From Candidatus Poribacteria bacterium (GTDB lineage: Bacteria > Poribacteria > WGA-4E > GCA-2687025), in assembly GCA_018644665.1 (NCBI GenBank), contig JABGQA010000088.1, positions 94,034 through 158,033 of the forward strand: DNA of 64,000 nucleotides. The letters run 5' to 3'. The notes beneath the pieces are model-generated. The model saw only the letters and a program-made list of their open reading frames with translations, did no database searches and was not told where the DNA came from. Positions 1-8,725 of this stretch are shown piece after piece (positions within the stretch are counted from its first letter, which is position 1; every line of letters begins with the position of its first letter). The translations under genes and the position numbers were made by a program.

Positions 1-446
1 TGGTTGCTCTTGGTCATCAACTCGAGTCCTTGTTCGATGAGTTCGCGGGTCTCCTTGTTCTCAAGGAGCTCGTCGGGCAGCGGTCCATCGTCTTTGTACC
101 GATGGAGCATCTCCTCGACGCCCTCGTCCTCCCCGTGCTGCAGTACTTCCCGGACCCGGCTGCGCTTACGGAAGATATCGATGATCGCGTTCTTTGCGAT
201 CTGATTCAGCCAGGACTGGAAATTCCCACGCTCGGGATCCCACAGGTCTATCTTCTGCCAGACACGCATGAAGATGTCTTGCCATGCTTCCTCGGCATCC
301 TCATGGCTCTGCAACATCCGATACGCTTTGCTGTATATCCAGGTTCCATATTGATCGAGCAGCCATTGAAGGCCGGTGTCGTTGCCCTGCTGCAGAGCCT
401 GCAACCACCAGTAGTCCTGGTCTGTAGTGCCGTCAGACACGCTCAC
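1..446 (-). CDS. ECF sigma factor, partial at left edge
   Basis: Extracytoplasmic-function RNA polymerase sigma factor that would direct core polymerase to a dedicated promoter set. The first 148 residues are in the window; the C-terminal region 4 lies outside. Region 2 is clear: a QDIFMRVWQKIDLWDP stretch followed by NFQSWLNQIAKNAIIDIFRKR, which matches the 2.2-2.4 helices of ECF sigmas. I chose GTG at 446 because an AGGA lies about 9 bases upstream; a second in-frame GTG at 440 is possible. It is a separate gene from the sigma/ankyrin fusion at 8726-11020 and has no ankyrin part within view. No anti-sigma gene is visible on this side. Confidence 0.85.
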   Translation of the reverse strand, partial: MSVSDGTTDQDYWWLQALQQGNDTGLQWLLDQYGTWIYSKAYRMLQSHEDAEEAWQDIFMRVWQKIDLWDPERGNFQSWLNQIAKNAIIDIFRKRSRVREVLQHGEDEGVEEMLHRYKDDGPLPDELLENKETRELIEQGLELMTKSN

Positions 447-832
447 CGATTGATTCCTATAACCTACCGCGACGGCGCCTTTTGTCGGCGTTTTCGTCGC
501 GACCGCAGTTCTCGCCATACTTGACTCCCGTGACCCTCGGCCCGCGTCCGGCGGGGACTTTTCGGACCCCGGCGGATTCCTGTCTGACATAGAGCAAACC
601 CCTTGCTACTTGATACGGCGTGCCGTTGGAAACGGTTGCAGGCATAGCCGCGCCAGCAGGCTGGGGGTTGCCTCACGGGAGATAGCTTCGTCAGAATACC
701 AGCAGAAGGTCATCGCTACACGCATGGGCACGTTGGTTTCTCGGCCGGGTACGGAGTGGGTCGAAGTCGTTGGGTAACCTGTACGCTCGAAAAGCTGCGC
801 GCGCAAATCGGGGCATTGTCGCGTCTGCGTCG
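447..832. other. Intergenic region, no gene seen
   Basis: A 386-base divergent gap between the sigma factor (leftward) and a TPR lipoprotein (rightward). It must hold both promoters. I see no convincing ORF, RNA gene or strong sigma70 hexamer pair. Short ORFs here are rich in Arg and Pro and look like shadow frames. Confidence 0.5.
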
Positions 833-1570
833 ATGCGGCGATTCCCCGTGTCATTGCTCTCAGTCTTTGCGCTCGGGGCGCTTGTGCTGTGTGGCTGTCG
901 CGTGCAGGTGGCGTCGGTCAAGGAGGCGAATCTCGACTTCGCGAAGGGGGCCTTCGCCTCCGCGGGCGAAGCGTATGACAACGCCATCGCCAACGCGAAG
1001 CGTCCCTCGCCCGAGGAGATCCGGCTCCGCTACAACCTCGGCTCGGCCTACTACAAGCAGGATGAGGCCACCAAGGCGACCGGTCAACTGCAGCAGGCGG
1101 CGGAGCGCGTCGCCGGTCACGGCGCGCGTGAGGACTCGGCCACGCGACCCACGGACCATTCCCACGAAGAGACGCGCGGAGAGGTTGATACATCGTTCCA
1201 ATTTGCCGCGTATTACAACCTGGGCGCCGCGTACTATCGGGAGCGCGAATACTCCCGTTCCGCAGAGGCGTTGCAGGCGGCCCTTGTCGTAAATCCGGAC
1301 GACGTGGACGCGAAGCACAATCTCGAACTCGCGCTCGAGGAGCTGCGTAGCCAGATGTCCGTCGGAGGGGCTCCGGATGAAGATACGCCACAGCCGACCC
1401 CGCGACAGGGAGATGGCGATCCCGAACCCATGCCGCAGAATCCCACCAATCTCTCTCCAGAAGAAGCTGAGCGTCTGGTGGACATGTTCGGCGGCGACGA
1501 CGCCGGCCATCAGCAACAGCGAATCCGCAGCATGCTCCCGCCGCGCTACGACGTCGAGAAGGACTGGTAG
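833..1570 (+). CDS. TPR-repeat lipoprotein resembling BatC
   Basis: Predicted outer-membrane or periplasmic lipoprotein of 245 residues. The N-terminus has a lipoprotein signal (MRRFPVSLLSVFALG core, then a C at a GC box), which is why I start at ATG 833 rather than an upstream TTG at 770. Two TPR-like blocks follow: one around RLRYNLGSAYYKQ, a second around YYNLGAAYYREREYSRSAEALQAAL. A charged, proline-rich linker leads to the C-terminus RYDVEKDW. The VEKDW ending is like BatC/BatE-type TPR proteins of aerotolerance (Bat) operons, but no von Willebrand BatA/BatB genes are next to it, so the role is inferred only. It is followed directly by a substrate-binding-like lipoprotein gene. Confidence 0.75.
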   Translation: MRRFPVSLLSVFALGALVLCGCRVQVASVKEANLDFAKGAFASAGEAYDNAIANAKRPSPEEIRLRYNLGSAYYKQDEATKATGQLQQAAERVAGHGAREDSATRPTDHSHEETRGEVDTSFQFAAYYNLGAAYYREREYSRSAEALQAALVVNPDDVDAKHNLELALEELRSQMSVGGAPDEDTPQPTPRQGDGDPEPMPQNPTNLSPEEAERLVDMFGGDDAGHQQQRIRSMLPPRYDVEKDW

Positions 1571-1604
1571 AAGCGTCCTACCGGGGCTTCGACTCGCGCT
1601 GCTC

Positions 1605-2615
1605 TTGGTCTTGGCCACGGGCTCCCTGGCTGGTCTATGTGCATGCAACCGCCACGCGGACGACTCCGCGCCACGCGTCGGCGTGCTCTTCCCGACGGCC
1701 ACCACCCCGACAACCAGCGCCATGAAGACCGCCATCATGCGCTACGCCGCGAGCGCGGACGTCCACGTTTCATGGCGCGACGGCGACGACCGCGACCCGG
1801 CTCTGACCCCGGCCGAGCAGGAACTCCAAAACGCCGTGGACCTCATACGGGAGGATGGCGTACAGGCGCTTGTCTACACTCCATCCGACGGTCGTACGGC
1901 ATCCGACGTGCTGCGTGAGGCAGCTTCCGCGGGCGTGCCGGTTATCTGCGTGGACTCCGTGCCCGAGAACTTCTCCGTCGACGGCATCGTGATGGTCCCG
2001 CCGGCATACGCAGGGGAAATGGCCGCCACCGCGGCGCTGGAGCGCGCTCGGCAGCAACGTCGCGTGAATGTCGAAGGCTTCATCAACGCGCTCGTCATCG
2101 AGGGCTCCTGGCAGAGCGACATCGACCGCGAAGTGGCGCGTGGCTTCTACAACGTCCTCGACAAGGACCCGGCTGTCCGCGTGCTCTCGCACACGTCGAC
2201 GCTTACCCCTACCGACGCATTCCAGTTCGTGAGCCGCGAACTGAACAGCTACGCGGGAAACGTGCAACTCCTGCTGGTTGCGTCCACTGAGTACGTCCCC
2301 GGCGCCCTCCTCGCGGCGCGGACGCACGGCCTGTCTGATTGGCTGATATCCGCGGGTGTAGGCGCCGGGGTCGAGGCATGTCGGCTAACGCTCGACAACG
2401 TGCACGACTTCGAGGTGGACGGCATGGCGGCCGAAAGGGCGACGTTCGCCGTCCGGGTCGCGCGCAGCCTGGCGGTCGGAGAACCTGTGGCGCCCGATGG
2501 CGTGTATCGGAACGGCACAGTGGACGTGCCTCTGTACCGGCAGGAGCCGCGCGTGCTTTCGCGCGACAACGTGCGGGAGATGCAGGATCTGTGGCCGAGC
2601 CTGTTCCCGCAGTAG
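1605..2615 (+). CDS. Periplasmic sugar-binding-type lipoprotein, start unresolved
   Basis: Type I periplasmic-binding-protein fold, like xylose or ribose binding proteins of ABC importers. After a lipobox (GLCAC) come the pattern RVGVLFP, the repeating unit VDLIREDGVQALVYTP, then AGVPVICVDSVPEN and a late AVGEPV segment, the usual order of Peripla_BP_4 domains. The start is a problem. Between the stop of the upstream gene and the lipobox the only ordinary starts are TTG 1605 and TTG 1611, yet the reading frame upstream still encodes good signal-peptide sequence (LRLALLLVL). The true start may be a rare codon, or initiation may be coupled to the previous gene. No permease or ATPase gene accompanies it, so transport is not established. 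Confidence 0.7.
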   Translation: MVLATGSLAGLCACNRHADDSAPRVGVLFPTATTPTTSAMKTAIMRYAASADVHVSWRDGDDRDPALTPAEQELQNAVDLIREDGVQALVYTPSDGRTASDVLREAASAGVPVICVDSVPENFSVDGIVMVPPAYAGEMAATAALERARQQRRVNVEGFINALVIEGSWQSDIDREVARGFYNVLDKDPAVRVLSHTSTLTPTDAFQFVSRELNSYAGNVQLLLVASTEYVPGALLAARTHGLSDWLISAGVGAGVEACRLTLDNVHDFEVDGMAAERATFAVRVARSLAVGEPVAPDGVYRNGTVDVPLYRQEPRVLSRDNVREMQDLWPSLFPQ

Positions 2616-2877
2616 CGCGCGACGACGATGGGCGGCCGGTGAGAGCGTAGCGCTGCTATCACGGTTTGCGTGGCGCCGTGGCATCACCCATCGGGCGGCC
2701 GTGCAGGCCTACCTGACCGGCCCCATCGCGCCGTTTCTACTCGGTATGGCCATGCGCTCTGGCGTCGCGAATCGCCTGCTGGGACGGGGCCAACGCTGTG
2801 AGGTCCAATCCGCTTTGCGGGCAGCGCCGTCACGCCTTGGCCCTCGCACGAGTCACCGTCCATAGACCAGACGTCCG

Positions 2878-4935
2878 TCAAACACGCCCTACATCGCGCG
2901 CGCGGTCTGCCAACGAGTCGAACGCGCGCCGCATGTCCTCGGTCTGCGCCGCCGAAATGGCCCCCTCTGGCCGGTCGACTTGGTACAGGCCGGCGTCTAT
3001 CTTCCCGGTATCGAGCTCCGCCCTACCCCGCCCTATCACATCGCTAGCCTTGTCGTGTCGGCGATTCAGGAGGTGGGCTTCGGCAAGCCCGAGATACATC
3101 TGGATGCGCGACGCTGTCGGCGATAGGTAGGACAGTAACGCGTCCTCAAGCAGTGCAACCGCCTCGCCCGGCCGGTCCAGCGTCCGCAGGAGAGCCGCGA
3201 ACTCGCAATAGGCTTGGGCGAAGTGGGGCTCGGAGCTGATCGCGTGAGTGTAGTGGGCGATGGCTTCGGTGGAGCGGCCGAGGCGCCATGCCGTGCGGGC
3301 GCGATAGGCCGCCACGTAGCCGTCGTCGGCGAGCGTGTGGGCCGCCCGTGACAGAGCCTTGTAGGCGTCGGCGTGTTTCTGCTGTTCGTACAGCGTGATG
3401 CCCCGGTTCTTGTAGAGCTGCGCCAAGAGCAGGCCGTGCAGACGTTCTCGGAGTTGCGCGCCGGGCGTCGACTCCAGATACGCGCGGATGATGTCGAGCC
3501 GGAGCCGGATGTCGCTCAGCGCTGTCAGGCCTTCTATGTCGCTCTCATCTAGCTCGCGCGGATTGACCCTCGTGAAGCGCCCGATGGCCGTCTGCGTCGC
3601 CGCCAGGACGCCGCGGGCCCCGATCCCCTCGCGCGACGTGAACATGCGTTCCGCGTAGTTGTAGATTGTCAGCAGATGCAGCGGCGCCATATCCAGCACG
3701 GCCTGGACGTCGTTGGAGTAGTCGGCAGAACCGGCGGCCGCATACATCCCGCGGACGTACGGATCCGCTTCCCACCCCGGTATACGCGTGAGTTCCTCGC
3801 GTGCCTGATCGTGTTGATGGCTACACATGGCGAAATACATGGCGCGGTCTATCTGCTGCTTCCGACCGTCCACGCCGAAGCGCGCCAGACGCTCTCGTCG
3901 ACGCCCCCGGAAGTCCGCATCGATGGTATACACATGCTGATCCAGGAAAGCCTGCACCTGGCTCACCCACGGCGCTTCTACGCGCACGTAGCGGTGACCG
4001 GCCTCGGCGACCCTACGCCGCTCGTCGTCGTGGTCGAGGTAGTAGCGGATCGACTCGGCGGCCTCGTCGAAGTCGTCGTAATAGACGATGTGCTCGCCTT
4101 CGACCAACGGCCTCACGAGGCCGCCTACTCGATTCGGGCGCTTCGCAAGCACCATAGCCCCGGCCGCCATGGCCTCACCCACACGGTAGGTCAGGTTCGG
4201 CGGCCCTTGGCCAGAGTGCTGGAAGACGATCTTTGAGCGGGCGTATATCCGCATCATGCCTTGGAGGACGGGACCCTCGAGCACGCACACGCCAACGCCT
4301 TCGCGCGTCAGGCGCCTGAGCTTCTCGAGTTCGAGACACCGCAGCCGCGTCATCTTTGGAACGGAATGCCCAACGAACGAGATATCGATCGCACGATCGG
4401 AGAACTGAATCGGCACATCCGGTGTGAGCCAGCCTGCCGTGAAGTAGTTGAAGCAGACCCAGTTGTCGTGACCGGCCTGTCGGAAATTCTCCTCGATCTC
4501 GGGGTAGGCCGTGCCTACAAGGTCGAAGTAATAGGCCAGGCGCCTGTACGCGTCGATGTTCTTGAATTCATCTTCCAGCCAGGCGACCGTCGGCACGGGA
4601 CACTCCGCCAACCCCCGTGGTAGGAATCCGATGTGCGGTCGTAGGTAGAAGACCCAGTCCGGCTCCCCGCCGATCAGGCGGAAGATGTCCGTCAGTTCCG
4701 CGTCGGCGGCGACAGTTTGGTATGAGGACGTGGGGTCCATCGCGCGCCAGGCGTCGGTCGACACGTACTCGCCCTCGGGGCCGACGCACACGACATCGTG
4801 CCCCAGTTCCCTCAGTCCCCGCTCGAACGTGTACAGACATGGCACGGGTGGGTATGAATGCAGCACGAGGACCCGATCGCCGGGCCTTGGGCGCCGGTTG
4901 CTGCCGCCGGGCCGCACGTCTGTGGAGGACATCAT
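2878..4935 (-). CDS. Glycosyltransferase (CgeB/GT1-like) with C-terminal TPR region
   Basis: About 685 residues. The N-terminal half looks like a CgeB-type family 1 glycosyltransferase: RVLVLHSYPP at the start of the first Rossmann domain, an acidic region WLEDEFKNID, and a typical donor-binding domain reading NLTYRVGEAMAAGAMVLAKR followed by a helix ending in HRYV. The C-terminal third has TPR-like repeats (GITLYEQQKHADAYKALSRAA; EAIAHYTHAISSEPHFAQAY). The likely role is transfer of a sugar to a surface polysaccharide or protein; donor and acceptor are unknown. ATG 4935 (or the adjacent ATG 4932) is preferred because upstream sequence is Arg-rich and unlike the rest; the Shine-Dalgarno is weak. 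It stands alone, convergent with the gene to its left. Confidence 0.75.
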   Translation of the reverse strand: MMSSTDVRPGGSNRRPRPGDRVLVLHSYPPVPCLYTFERGLRELGHDVVCVGPEGEYVSTDAWRAMDPTSSYQTVAADAELTDIFRLIGGEPDWVFYLRPHIGFLPRGLAECPVPTVAWLEDEFKNIDAYRRLAYYFDLVGTAYPEIEENFRQAGHDNWVCFNYFTAGWLTPDVPIQFSDRAIDISFVGHSVPKMTRLRCLELEKLRRLTREGVGVCVLEGPVLQGMMRIYARSKIVFQHSGQGPPNLTYRVGEAMAAGAMVLAKRPNRVGGLVRPLVEGEHIVYYDDFDEAAESIRYYLDHDDERRRVAEAGHRYVRVEAPWVSQVQAFLDQHVYTIDADFRGRRRERLARFGVDGRKQQIDRAMYFAMCSHQHDQAREELTRIPGWEADPYVRGMYAAAGSADYSNDVQAVLDMAPLHLLTIYNYAERMFTSREGIGARGVLAATQTAIGRFTRVNPRELDESDIEGLTALSDIRLRLDIIRAYLESTPGAQLRERLHGLLLAQLYKNRGITLYEQQKHADAYKALSRAAHTLADDGYVAAYRARTAWRLGRSTEAIAHYTHAISSEPHFAQAYCEFAALLRTLDRPGEAVALLEDALLSYLSPTASRIQMYLGLAEAHLLNRRHDKASDVIGRGRAELDTGKIDAGLYQVDRPEGAISAAQTEDMRRAFDSLADRARDVGRV

Positions 4936-5211
4936 TCCGGCCGGTTGCCGCTCTTCTGACACCGCGATCGCTCCGCGTTTGCCGCTGCGATGGCTACAGG
5001 CGTCGCCCTCGCTTCGCCTGCGCGCCACTATCGCCGTGCTGCGCGCGCATGGCAAGCGTGTCAGACACGAGCGGCTCAGGATCGTGGTCGAGGATCATCG
5101 CATGGGGTCAGATCCAGATCTGCCGCCTGGATTCCCGTTACAGACGCGCGGACAAGGCCGCATGGGCCGACGCGTACCGTGCGTACGAACCCGCCCAGGG
5201 AAAAACGACGG

Positions 5212-5949
5212 CTACGGTCGGAGCATGGGGTGTCGGTCTCCGCCAGAGTCGCGCGGGAAGCGGTCCAACGCGACATCACCGGGCAGGTAGTGCCACGCCG
5301 TGCTGAATCGGGATCGATCGCTGGTATTGTCGTGCGTGCCGTGCAGGAGGTTCGCGGAGAAAAACACAACCGTGCCCGCGGGTACGCACACGTCGACTGC
5401 GTCCTCGTCGGCGACATCCGTCTCCATGCCGAAGCCGCCGTCGATGCGTCGATGCTCCGCGATGTCCTGCGACCGGTGACTACCCGGAGCCACCCGCAAG
5501 CAGCCGTTGCCCGCGTCCGTATCCTCGTAGTAGATAGCGCAACTCAGGATTCGGTCGGTGTTCGTCCCGAAGTAGTAGTTGTCCTGATGCCAGCGCACGG
5601 ACGTGCCGCCGTCGGGCAGTTTCGGGAAGAACTTCGTGCCGAATACGTCCAGATCTCGCCCGAGCAGAACCGCGACGCGCTCGACGATCTCCGGCTCGCG
5701 CGCGATGTCGAGGATCTTCGGCTCGACGGCCGCGACGCCCTGTATCTTGTGCAGGAAGCCCGGTGTCTGCTCTCCGCCTTCTCCGAATTCGAACGACCAG
5801 TGGGGTGTGCCCAACTCGACGATACGGCCCCTCGCCACGAGGTCGAGGAAGAGCGACGTGTAGCGTTCGAGCTTCTCCCCGTGGATGAGACCCGGGAAGA
5901 TCAGGAATCCCTCGTCCTCGAACTGCCCGACTTCCGCCTTGGTGAGCAT
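5212..5949 (-). CDS. Phytanoyl-CoA dioxygenase (PhyH) family protein
   Basis: A 245-residue Fe(II)/2-oxoglutarate-dependent dioxygenase of the PhyH family, which hydroxylates unactivated carbons; the substrate is unknown. The iron-binding facial triad is visible: HxD in VRWHQDNYYFG near residue 117, and the distal His in ANLLHGTHDN near residue 200, followed by an Arg (SDRSRFS) that binds 2-oxoglutarate. CLRVAPGSHR is the usual strand between them. Start at ATG 5949 (MLTKAEVGQFEDEGF) fits family length. It lies downstream of the ankyrin gene on the same strand with a gap of 137 bases. A decayed second copy sits at 8258-8563, so this is the surviving partner of a duplicated pair. Confidence 0.9.
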   Translation of the reverse strand: MLTKAEVGQFEDEGFLIFPGLIHGEKLERYTSLFLDLVARGRIVELGTPHWSFEFGEGGEQTPGFLHKIQGVAAVEPKILDIAREPEIVERVAVLLGRDLDVFGTKFFPKLPDGGTSVRWHQDNYYFGTNTDRILSCAIYYEDTDAGNGCLRVAPGSHRSQDIAEHRRIDGGFGMETDVADEDAVDVCVPAGTVVFFSANLLHGTHDNTSDRSRFSTAWHYLPGDVALDRFPRDSGGDRHPMLRP

Positions 5950-6086
5950 GTGGTACCTCTGCTGCGGGTTCCGCGCCGCGGCGCCAGGTCGCGCGGCCTT
6001 TTCGACACGCGGATTATCGGACCGCGAGCAGACGACCACAACCCGCCTTACGTTGGCTACCTCGCCGGATCGCGCCGCGTGTAGCA

Positions 6087-7832
6087 CTACCGAGAGGCGC
6101 CATGATCCCGTAGAAGCGCGGCGACCTCCTCGGAGTTCGCAGGCAGGTCGGGCGCGTGGCGGGGATAGTCCGCGTTCGGCGCCTCTGTCCAATGCAGTGG
6201 CGTCGCCCAGGCGCCTTGCGCCGCGTTGACGTCGGCTCCCTTTTCCAGAAGGAACGCGACCATCTCGGTCTTCCCCTTCCGCGCCGCCCATGCGAGCGCC
6301 GTCCCACCCTCCTCGTACTCGATGGCGTCGATGTCTGCGCCACATCCCAACAGCGCGTCCGCCACGTCGAGATTGCCGCCGGTCGCCGCCGTGTGGAGAT
6401 GGGCCTTGCCGAGCCAATCGGTTCCATTCGGATCGAAGCCGTGATGCACGAGGAGACGGATCGCCTCGCGGGTCTCCGAGTGAGAGCTGCGCAGGACGCC
6501 GCTCCCCAACTGATCGACGCGCTCGGGGTACGCCTCGACCATCTCCTTGAACAGGTCGAAATCCCCGCAATCCCACAAGCTTGGCGCGAGACCGCTGGTC
6601 CCAATGGCCTTCGGGGCGTCTGCTCGGAACGCCTCTAGCACCTCCTCCGGGCTCATCTGGTAGTCCTGCTTCACCGCGCCGAACTCGCGCAGCAACTTCT
6701 GCATGTCGTCGTGCTGGCCCTTGGCGCCGTGCCGATGTTCGCTGATGGAGAGGCAGCATCCGCTGGAGTCCGAATCAGCGTTCGGGTCGGCTCCTGCCTC
6801 GAGCAGCGTGCGCGCCACCTCCAGGTGATTGCCTGCACTCGCCCCGAACAGGGATCGTCCGCGCGTGGCGAGGTCCTCCGGTTGGTTCGGGTCGGCCCCG
6901 TTCGAGAGCAGTAGATTCACGATGCGTAGATGTCCCTGCTCCGCCGCGTATCCCAAGACACTTGCCCGTGTCGAATCCAGACGATTCGCAGCGTCAGGGT
7001 CGTTCTGGAGGATCTCCGCGACGCGTTCTTCATCGCCTATCGCACAGGCGACGGAGAGCGTGCATTTCGCGCCCTTGGCGAGGAGGTATCCCGTGACGAT
7101 AGAGCCGTCTCGAATCGAGGAAGGCGGAAGGTCGCGACCGGAACGGTACCAGTAGTCGCCGTGCAGCGCGAGGAGAATCGGCGTCCTTCCGTCGGCGCGC
7201 GGCGCATCGATATCCGCGCCCAGTTCCACCATCATGTCGATCAGCCAGAGCTGACGTGTCATCACCGCCCAGTGAATGGCGTTGTTCCCGCGAACGTCGC
7301 TGGCCTTCGCTAGAGTCGCACGCGCTTCCACGACGGCCTCAACCGCCGAGCGGTCGCGGTTTCGGATGGCGTCGGCGAGGGGTTCAAAGTCGGGCGAATA
7401 GCCGTAGCGACTCGTCAACGCCGACTCAAGTAGCGACACGACTTCCGTATAGCCCCGCTCCTGCGCTATCGGGAGGAGGCGTTGCCATGCCCTGTACATG
7501 AAACGCGACCGGCCCGGTTCCGCGCCAGCATCGAGCAAGATCCGAACGACGTTCGGGTTGTTCCCACGGACCGCGTTGTGCAGCGGGTACTGGTACCAAT
7601 ACTGCGCGTGCACGAGGTTCGGATCTTTCGCGAGGAGGCGCCGTACCGCGTCCTCGTCGCCGTCGAACGCGGAGCAGAAGAGCTCCCATGCGTCGTTCCC
7701 GTCGACAGGAATCACGTCGTTCACGTAATGCTCCGTCTTCATCGATGACGGCTGCGTCAGTCGGGCGCTGATTCGTGTTACGAACGCGTCGTCTCGGGAC
7801 GGGGCGTTGCTCCGCATGTTCTCTCTTACCAT
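6087..7832 (-). CDS. Ankyrin-repeat protein, truncated paralogue of the sigma/ankyrin fusion
   Basis: About 581 residues of tandem ankyrin repeats with no sigma domain. It is colinear with the ankyrin part of the gene at 8726-11020: both begin MVRENMRSNAPSRDDAF and share ELFC.AFDGDE, QYWYQYPLHNAVRGNNPNVV and the whole C-terminal third. In the intact paralogue this point lies just after sigma region 4. Here the matching upstream DNA (7835-8257) is a frameshifted remnant, so the protein must start internally if it is made at all; ATG 7832 is my choice, and a GTG at 7934 would add a nonsense-like leader. Ankyrin repeats normally bind proteins. It may be an expressed orphan domain or an early pseudogene. 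The long open frame argues that selection acted until recently. Confidence 0.7.
   Translation of the reverse strand: MVRENMRSNAPSRDDAFVTRISARLTQPSSMKTEHYVNDVIPVDGNDAWELFCSAFDGDEDAVRRLLAKDPNLVHAQYWYQYPLHNAVRGNNPNVVRILLDAGAEPGRSRFMYRAWQRLLPIAQERGYTEVVSLLESALTSRYGYSPDFEPLADAIRNRDRSAVEAVVEARATLAKASDVRGNNAIHWAVMTRQLWLIDMMVELGADIDAPRADGRTPILLALHGDYWYRSGRDLPPSSIRDGSIVTGYLLAKGAKCTLSVACAIGDEERVAEILQNDPDAANRLDSTRASVLGYAAEQGHLRIVNLLLSNGADPNQPEDLATRGRSLFGASAGNHLEVARTLLEAGADPNADSDSSGCCLSISEHRHGAKGQHDDMQKLLREFGAVKQDYQMSPEEVLEAFRADAPKAIGTSGLAPSLWDCGDFDLFKEMVEAYPERVDQLGSGVLRSSHSETREAIRLLVHHGFDPNGTDWLGKAHLHTAATGGNLDVADALLGCGADIDAIEYEEGGTALAWAARKGKTEMVAFLLEKGADVNAAQGAWATPLHWTEAPNADYPRHAPDLPANSEEVAALLRDHGASR
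6238..6577 (-). repeat. 340-bp perfect repeat, copy 1
   Basis: Identical base for base to 8880-9219 by direct line-by-line comparison (offset 2642). It covers the ankyrin C-terminal region from DCGDFDLFKEM to FLLEKGAD. Sequence on either side drops to clearly lower identity, which suggests gene conversion between the paralogues. Confidence 0.95.
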
Positions 7833-7834
7833 GT

Positions 7835-8257
7835 TCGTCAGGCCCTTACTGGAGTTGCGCGCGCTTTCGGAAGGCGGGGTCTCACTGTTCCCGTCGGCAG
7901 GTCGAGGGAGTCTACGATTCCGGGCCGGGCGCACCCGTTGATGTAGTAGCAGAGCGCGGTGACGAGTTGCTCATGCGCGGGGCGTGTCCTGACCGCTTGC
8001 ATGACCGGCAGTTCACCGGCCTCGGTGCGTTCGCGCGGGTTCGGGTCGCCCGACGCAACCTCCAACGCGTTCTCCATGGTTGCGGTTGCTATTCGGTTGC
8101 CCCGCGTGAGCCGCGCAACCGCGTGACACGATGTGTCTGAGCCACCCGACAAACGCGTCGGGCCGTCGCAGGCGGTCAAGCGTTCCTCGGCCTCCAGGAA
8201 TGTCTACTGCGCGGCGTCGTCGGTGAGGCGGAAGGCTCCGAGACGCACGTCCTGATA
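7835..8257 (-). pseudogene. Decayed ECF sigma domain of the duplicated sigma/ankyrin gene
   Basis: Read on the minus strand, fragments in shifting frames match the sigma part of the gene at 8726-11020: EVASGDPNPRERTEAGEL versus EVASGDPNPHESAEAGEL, EQLVTALCYYINGCARP versus EQLVTALYYIDGYTQP, and LPTGTVRPRLPKARA versus VPTGTVKSRLHKART. Insertions and deletions break the frame and key helix-turn-helix residues are lost. At about 8247-8257 the homology jumps from sigma sequence to the middle of a PhyH gene, which marks the scar of the duplication. Confidence 0.8.
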
Positions 8258-8563
8258 CCATCGCGCGGACGTGCCACCGGCGGCAGTTTTGGGAAGAGCC
8301 TCGTGCCGAACACGTCCAGATCTCGCCCGAGCAGAACCGCGACACGGTCGACGATCTCCGTCTCGACGACCGCGACGCCCTGCACCTGCTGACCGTCCTG
8401 CCCGAACTCGAACGACCAGTGCGGCGCGCCGATCACCGCCGCACGGCCCTCGCCACGAGGTCGCTCAGTAGCGGTATCGCTCGAGCTTCTCGCCCTGGAA
8501 CAGGCCAGGCAGGATCAAGAACCCGTTGTCCTCGATCCGCTCGACTTAGGCTTCGATGAGCAT
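8258..8563 (-). pseudogene. Decayed PhyH dioxygenase copy
   Basis: Remnant of a paralogue of the PhyH gene at 5212-5949. Matching pieces on the minus strand are PHWSFEFGQDGQQ, a shortened middle, and VERVAVLLGRDLDVFGTKFFPKLP-like sequence (here VDRVAVLLGRDLDVFGTRLFPKLP). The start region MLIEA at 8563 aligns with the MLTKAEV start, but an in-frame stop follows within a few codons. Everything after the FFPKLP-like segment, including the HxD and distal His of the iron site, is missing. It ends at the junction with the sigma remnant. Confidence 0.8.
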
Positions 8564-8725
8564 CGGGGCCTTTCTGCCACTGGGTCGGTGGCGTAGCGGT
8601 CGGTCGCATGCTCTCTTCCGCATGAGAACGCCACCATCGCCGACATAGGGTGCACGCGGGCTATGGGACCGCAACCAGACGGCCACAACCCATTGCATGC
8701 GGGCCGTCCGGGGCCGGGATGTGGG

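Noticed and set aside
30..524. Plus-strand ORF of 164 codons at the left edge
   Set aside because: It is the antisense of the ECF sigma factor; the minus-strand frame has clear sigma region 2 motifs.
860..1738. Minus-strand ORF of 292 codons
   Set aside because: Shadow of the TPR lipoprotein; Arg/Leu-rich with no domain.
5950..6759. N-terminal extension of the PhyH frame to 515 codons
   Set aside because: The extension is antisense-frame readthrough of the ankyrin gene; the PhyH domain begins at ATG 5949.
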